From Balaenoptera acutorostrata (Eukaryota > Chordata > Mammalia > Artiodactyla > Balaenopteridae): 64,000 nucleotides of DNA. Positions 58,701-64,000 of the stretch are shown here, piece after piece. The stretch's first letter is position 1; each line of letters starts with the position of its first letter. The notes under the pieces are model-generated. The model made no database searches and was not told the origin of the DNA. It was given only the letters and a program-made list of their open reading frames with translations. The position numbers and the translations under genes are program-made. The DNA is taken from assembly GCF_949987535.1 (NCBI RefSeq), contig NC_080081.1, forward strand, positions 53,206,153-53,270,152, read 5' to 3'.

Positions 58701-59530
58701 ATGTGTCTTTAGGTATTTTTTTATTTCCTCTTTGATTTATTCAGTGATCTCTTGGTTATTTAGTAACGTATTGTTTAGCCTCCATGTGTTGGTGTTTTTT
58801 ACATTTTTTTCCCTGTAATTGATTTCTAATCTTATAGCATTGTGGTCAGAAAACATGCTTGATATGATTTCTATTTTCTTAAATTTACTGAGGCTTGATT
58901 TGTGTCACCCAAGATGTGATCTATGCTGGAGAATGTTGCGTGTGCACTTGAGGAGAAAGTGTAATCTGCTGGTTTTGGATGGAATGTCCTATAAATATCA
59001 ATTAAATCTGTCTGGTCAATTGTGTCTTTTAAAGCTTGTGTTTCCTTATTAATTTTTTGTTTGGATGAATTGTCCATTGGTGTAAGTGAGGTGTTAAAGT
59101 CCCCCACTATTATTGTATTACTTTCGATTTCCTCTTTTATGGCTGTTAGCAGTTGCCTTATGTATTGAGGTGCTCCTATGTTGGGTGCATATATGTTTAT
59201 AATTGTTATATCTTCTTCTTGGATTGATCCCTTGATCATTTTGTAGTGTCCTTCCTTGTCCCTTGAAACATTCTTTATTTTAAAGTCTGTTTTTTCTGAT
59301 ATGAATATTGCTACCCCAGTTTTCTCTTGATTTCAATTTGCATTGAATATCTTTTTCCATCCCCTCTCTTTAAGTCTATATGTGTCCCTAGGTCTGAAGT
59401 GGGTCTCCTGTAGAATACGTATATATGGTTCTTGTTTTTGTATCCATTCAACAAGCCTTTGTCTTTTGGTTGGAGCATTTAATCCATTCACATTTAAGGT
59501 AATTATTGATACGTATGTTCCTATGACCAT
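55715..59530 (-). pseudogene. L1 ORF2 pseudogene
   Basis: ATG 59528-59530 (MVIGTYVSIITLNVNG). The endonuclease part is split (59530-59333 with QETHF; 59239-58871 with GDFN and the DHILGD segment). The thumb/RT parts lie in 58685-58302, 58269-57769 and 57557-57165; the last holds FADDMILY near 57440. C-terminal pieces are 56768-56391 and 56280-55984 ([18 protein letters not shown]). At least seven breaks, so inactive. Confidence 0.9.
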
Positions 59531-59589
59531 TTTCTTAATTGTTTTGGGTTTGTCTTTGTAGGTCCTTTTCTTCTCTTGTGTTTCCCACT

Positions 59590-60476
59590 TAGAGAAGTTC
59601 TTTTAGCATTTGTTGTAGAGCTTGTTTGGTGGTGCTGCATTCTCTTAGCTTTTGCTTGTCCGTGAAGCTTTTGATTTCTCCATCGAATCAGAATGAGATC
59701 CTACCCAGTTAGAGTAATATTGGTTGTATATTCTTCCCTTTCATCACTTTAAATATGTTATGCCACTCCCTTCTGGCTTGTAGGGTTTCCGCTGAGAAAT
59801 CTGCTCTTAACCTTATGGGAGTTCCCTTGTATGTTATTTGTCATTTTTCCATTGCTGCTTTCAATAATTTTTCTGTCGTTAATTTTTTCCAATTTTATTA
59901 CTATGTGTCTCAGTGTGTTTATCCTGTATGGGGCTCTCTGCATCTCCTGGACTTGGGTGGCTATTTCCTTTCCCATGTTAGGGAAGTTTTCATCAATAAT
60001 CTCTTCAAATATTTTCTTGGGTCCTTTATTTCTCTCTTGTCCTTCTGGGAACCCTATAATGCAAATGTTGGTGTGTATAATGTTGTCCCAGAGGTCTCTT
60101 AGGCTGTCTTCATTTCTTTTCGTTCTTTTTTCTTTATTCTGTTATGCAGCAGTGAATTCCACCATTCAGTCTTCCAGGTCACTTATCCATTCTTCTGCCT
60201 CAGTTATTCTGCTATGATTCCTTCTAGTGTATTTTTCATTTCAGTTATTTTATTGTTCATCTCTGTTTGTTCTTTAATTCTTCTAGCTCTTTGTTAAACA
60301 TTTCTTGCATCTTCTCGATCTTTGCCTCCATTCTTTTTCTGAGGTCCTGGATCACCTTCACTATCATTATTCTGAATTCTTTTTTCTGGAAGGTTGCCTA
60401 TCTCCCCTTCATTTAGTTGTTTTTCTGGGATTTTATCTTGTTCCTTCATCTGGTACATAGCCCTCTGCCTTTTCAT
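59590..60476 (-). pseudogene. L1 ORF1 pseudogene
   Basis: ATG 60474-60476 (MKRQRAMYQMKEQ), open for 60 codons, then shifted. The RRM and C-terminal text is present but broken (59976-59758). Confidence 0.85.
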
Positions 60477-61369
60477 ATTTTCTATCTTTCTGTGAATGTG
60501 GTTTTAGTTCCACAGGCTGCAGGGTTGTAGTTTTTCTTGCATCTGCTGTCTGCCTTCTGGTGGATTAGGCTATATCAGAGGCTTGTGCAAGCTTCCTAAT
60601 GGGAGGGACTGGTGGTGGGTAGAGCTGGCTGTTGCTCAGGTGGGTAGAGCTCATTAAAACTTTAATCCGCTTTTATGCTGATGGGTGGGGCTGGGTTCCC
60701 TCCGTGTTGGATTTTTGGCCTGAGGCAACCCAACACTGGAGCCTACCCAGGCTCTTTGGTGGGGCTAATGGCGTACTCTGGGAGGGCTCACACCAAGGAG
60801 TACTTCCCAGAACTTCTGCTGCCAGTGTCCTTGTCCTCACAGTGAGACACAGCTACCCCCTGCCTCTGCAGGAGACCCTCCAACATTAGCAGGTAGGTCT
60901 GGTCTAGTCTCCTATGGGATCACTGCTTCTTCTCCTGGGTCCCAATGAGTACACTACTTTGTTTGTGCCCTCCAAGAGTGGAGTCTCTGTTTCCCCCAGT
61001 CCTGCCAAAGTCCTGCAATCAAAGCCCGCTAGCTTTCAAAGTCTGATTCTGTAGAAATTCCTCCTTCCATTGCCAGACCCCCAGCCTGATGTGGGTCTCA
61101 GAACCTTCCCTCCAGTGTGTGGACTTCTGTGATATAAGTGTTCTCCAGATTGTGCGTCACCCACCCAGCAGTTATGGGATTTGATTTTATTGTGATTGCG
61201 CCCCTCCTACCATCTCATTGTGTCTTTTCCTTTGTCTTTGCATGTTGGGTATCTTTTTTGGTGAGTTCCAGTGTCTTCCTGTCAATGATGGTTCAGCAGT
61301 TCATTGTGATTCTGGTGCTCTCTCAAGAGGGAGTGAGAGCACGTACTTCTACTCCTCCATCTTGAACCC
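60477..61369 (-). promoter_or_regulatory. L1 5'UTR, type B
   Basis: Homologous over its length to 43937-44827. It starts with the CAAGATGG YY1-like motif (plus strand CCATCTTG at 61357-61364). Confidence 0.75.
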
Positions 61370-61382
61370 GAAAGACCATGAC

Positions 61383-61990
61383 CTTATTTTTACCCTGTGA
61401 AAGTCAAAATACTTAACTCTGGTGATCTGAAATTTCAAAATTGTGTTAAATGATGCATTTACTTTTCATTCACTGTTTGGACCTGGTAGGCTATTTCCAT
61501 GTGGAGTTTTAGGCCTTTTTGTTCTAATATTGTCTCATTAGAAATTTCCTCCACACTGTGTTCTTTGGAACTCTTAATTAGAGAGATTTTGCAATTGTTC
61601 CTTCAATTTTTTAACTTTTTTCCTTACTTCTCAACTCTTTTAGCCTTCCTTTTACCCTCTGGGAGGTCAACTTTAACTTCTAATCTCTATCCAGTAAATT
61701 TTTGTAACATTTCAGCTTTTATAACTTTAATTGCCAATTGTTAGTTCTGGTTTTCTTTTGTTTCTTTTTATAGTGGCTTATTCTTGTTTCACAATGAAAT
61801 ATCTTTCAGATAAATCATTTTTTTTTGAAAAATTTTTCTGCTTAATTCCTCTCATGGTTTCCTTTTGTTTCCTCCCTGCTTCATTTTAGAGACTTTTTTT
61901 CTTTTAATTCATATTTAAGGTTAAATATCTAAAAAGCAAATGAAATTTTCCCATGGGTGGACCAGTTTGTCTCATGGTTCAATAGTTTTA
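61383..61990 (-). mobile_element. Possible ancient LINE relic, antisense
   Basis: T-rich text with 'gaaatttcctccacactgtg' and 'tcatggtttccttttg' has the feel of an old antisense LINE 5' region, but I cannot align it by eye. Treat as tentative. Confidence 0.3.
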
Positions 61991-62860
61991 CCGTCTGTTT
62001 TTTTTTTTTTGTTTTTTGTTTTTTTTAGTGGGGGTCCTCTCTCCACATTGTTGTTCCTCTAAGCCAATCTTCTAAACCCAGTCTGTTTCTACAGAGAGAG
62101 ACTTTCTACTTCGTTGTGACAAGATTGAGGGAGTGAGTGGAAAAGAAGGGGAATAAGTGGAGCAGTAAAGAGCCCCACCTGCCTTCTGGATCCCTAGTGA
62201 GAGAAGGCAGCTGGAGCCATACAGTTTATTATGGTAACCTTCATTTATTCTCTCTTGCCCTATCTTTTATATCTGCTTTTCTCTGAAACCTCTCAAGTTC
62301 AGGTTCTTAGACACATTTTCTAGGACTGGTGGTGAAGGGGGATGTATCCAGGTCACACTGGGTGTCTTTGGGGACCTGACCCCATTCTACTCCATTAATA
62401 GACATTTAAACAATTTCTTCCTCCACCTTGCCCCCATCTTCTGAGGAAGATTTTTCTTCCAGTTTCTGAGATTTTCTTAACTTCTGTCATGTGAAACAAT
62501 TTGCTTCTTATCCATCTTATCCTCTGTAACCCTCATTCATCCACTTTTACTCTTCACATAAGTCAAGGTTACAAATATCCTCTAGTTTCATCAGATTTGA
62601 GTGTTAGGCTACAATCATGTTTCCAGCTTATTTTAATACTCGTGAATGATTTCTGAGCCTAGGAATGATGTTCAATGTAAACAAGGACAGTTGAGTCATT
62701 TGTAAAATGTATAGTCAATAGAGTGATATTTATCTACTCTTACACTGTTTTGTAGAACTAAAAAAATAAAAGATCACGTTTTCATTCAAGAATTTTACTC
62801 TCCTTTCAAAACAAACAAACAAAAAATAACAATGTTTCCTCATGAATTTACTCATCTGTT
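61991..62860. other. Unassigned DNA
   Basis: T-run near 61999-62028. No gene recognised. Confidence 0.4.
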
Positions 62861-62869
62861 CTCTGACTA

Positions 62870-63470
62870 CTTTTTGACTACTGTGCCAGGCATTGTGCTG
62901 TTGGCTGGGGATTCAAGGATGAACAAGGTATTTTGTCATCTGGTAAGGGGTACACAGAATTAAGCAGGCAATTACACACTAGTAGAAGTAGAACAGTATT
63001 TTACAGGAGCTCATAAGACAACATCTGTCTTGGAATTATGACATCAAACAAGGGTTAGTATCTAGTACAGAAAATTATGTCTAAGCTGACATTTGAATAG
63101 TAAGTACGAGTCAGCTAGGTTAATTTAGGAAGGAAAGAGTGTCATAGCAGAAGTGTGGAAAGACCTGAAGGAGAGAGATGGCAGAGCACATTCAAATAAA
63201 TGATGTACATTTAGCAAGGCTTGTGGGAACTGAGATGTGGTGGGGAGAGGATCCTGAAAATGTCAGTAGAGGTCAGACTCTCAGTGACTTAAATTTAATG
63301 TGAAGATGTTTGAATAGTTAATAAGGAAAATGGGGCATTCCTCTGAAGTGAAGTAAATGAAGTTGGGTGGAAGAAAGTGTTAATAAGAGATGTTGGAACA
63401 TAATTTTTGTAATCCAGCCTAGTTACATCAGAGGTTTCTAATGGAATTATAACAAAGATGATAGCAAGAA
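62870..63470 (+). repeat. Old dispersed repeat of uncertain class
   Basis: 'actgtgccaggcattgtgctg', 'ggattcaaggatgaacaagg' and 'gctgacatttgaatag' are landmarks of the same kind of mammalian-wide repeat as at 2570-3060. Not classifiable here. Confidence 0.45.
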
Positions 63471-64000
63471 CTATATAGATCAACACCATCATTTAAGTAA
63501 TGCACAATTAGAAAAATGGGTAAAATAAGAATTTTTAAATTATTTTCCCATTTTTATTCATCTTCGTGTTTAAAATTCAGTGAATTTCTTCCTTTTGCAA
63601 ATTCTCAGCAGCCTTTGGGGGATTATTCTGCCTGGTTAATGGAATTTTCAGGGATCCATAGCTTAATCCATTAACTTTATTGATGTGACTGTTAGAAGAA
63701 CATTCCTAGGTAGATGGCAGTGATGAGACTTCTAGAGCTCACTATACGGTAGATATAATTTTCTAAATATGCTTCTAAGAGATTGTGCTTCACTGATCAT
63801 AGGTCTTCTAGGTAAGTAGCCAATAATAAGCTGTACTGTAAATAAGTTGTAAAACTAAAAATTAGCTCTTTAATGATTTTAACTAACCATTCCCTAAAAT
63901 GTCACATATAGCTTCATGATTCCATGAAAATGGCTTTTCTCTTAGAAATAATATTTAATAATAATATAGAAAATAGAAATGAAAGAAGTAAACAATTCAA
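63471..64000. other. Unassigned AT-rich DNA
   Basis: No gene recognised up to the end of the window. Confidence 0.4.

Larger units (their letters stand above)
55520..61369 (-). mobile_element. Near-full-length L1, decayed (5.85 kb)
   Basis: Minus strand: 5' end at about 61369 (GGTTCAAGATGG), 5'UTR to 60477, ORF1 from 60476, ORF2 from 59530, 3'UTR ending in an A-rich tail at about 55510-55528. A possible TSD ACCATGAC (55483-55490 and 61375-61382) is weak. It is the same type as the L1 at 38.5-44.8 kb but without the ORF2 deletion. Confidence 0.88.

Noticed and set aside
39111..60217. Plus-strand frames of 100-145 codons across the two minus-strand L1s
   Set aside because: Antisense shadows of L1 ORF1 and ORF2 with no protein-family motif.
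55483..61382. ACCATGAC as TSD of the 55.5-61.4 kb L1
   Set aside because: Only 8 bp, and not directly adjacent to the tail or 5' end; mentioned in the feature but not relied upon.
1..64000. Endogenous retrovirus or exogenous virus sequence
   Set aside because: No LTR pair, primer-binding site, gag, pro, pol or env-like frame was seen; the reverse transcriptase here is all of L1 type.
1..64000. CRISPR array, operon or prokaryotic mobile system
   Set aside because: The repeat content is entirely mammalian. Regular short repeats are microsatellites or one minisatellite, with no spacers.

Overview
The window looks like mammalian, probably cetacean, intergenic DNA. It is AT-rich, has no intact multi-exon host gene, and is full of mammalian repeats: three near-full-length L1 LINEs, several L1 3' stubs, ancient L1M/L2/MIR copies, a Tigger-type DNA transposon remnant, and tRNA-derived SINEs of the cetartiodactyl CHR type (typical ends read TTCCCTGGTGGCGCAGTGG). 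I see no BovB or Bov-tA elements, which argues against a ruminant. The organism assignment is inference; a repeat-library search or alignment to whale and dolphin genomes would settle it.

Layout. 1-11.1 kb: ancient L1 relics (about 490-1440 and 8200-9340), a MIR, an L2-like stretch, a Tigger1-like deletion derivative (3985-4472), a CHR SINE (5134-5430) and a young L1 3' stub (9558-9706), in otherwise unassigned DNA. 11.1-19.6 kb: an ancient plus-strand L1 has been invaded twice. First is a processed retrocopy of the splicing factor gene TRA2B (11422-13213, minus strand). Second is a 5.8-kb full-length L1 (13545-19344, plus strand; ORF1 open, ORF2 broken by three frameshifts and one stop). Both have clear target-site duplications (TSDs). 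19.6-37.7 kb: mostly unassigned AT-rich DNA with L1M 3' ends, MIRs, two SINEs and a long old repeat of unknown class (34.2-35.9 kb). 37.7-45.3 kb: another ancient plus-strand L1, interrupted by a CHR SINE and, a few bases away, by a 6.4-kb minus-strand L1 insertion that appears to carry about 0.8 kb of 3'-transduced DNA. 47.6-49.5 kb: a 5'-inverted (twin-priming) L1 with a nested SINE fragment. 55.1-61.4 kb: a CHR SINE next to a third near-full-length, decayed minus-strand L1. The rest is unassigned.

The most notable item is the TRA2B retrocopy. Its first coding segment (12 codons) is separated from the remaining coding sequence by 354 nt of GAA-rich sequence with in-frame stops. This is what a reverse-transcribed copy of the non-productive 'poison exon' TRA2B mRNA would look like. 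Behind that block, a frame covering the RS1, RRM and RS2 regions stays open for 280 codons. From its first ATG it could encode a 188-residue protein equivalent to the known isoform lacking RS1. The copy lies head-to-head with the 5'UTR of the full-length L1, so an L1 antisense promoter could transcribe it in sense. I see no sign of a new multi-gene system; the genes here are retrotransposon genes and one retrocopy.
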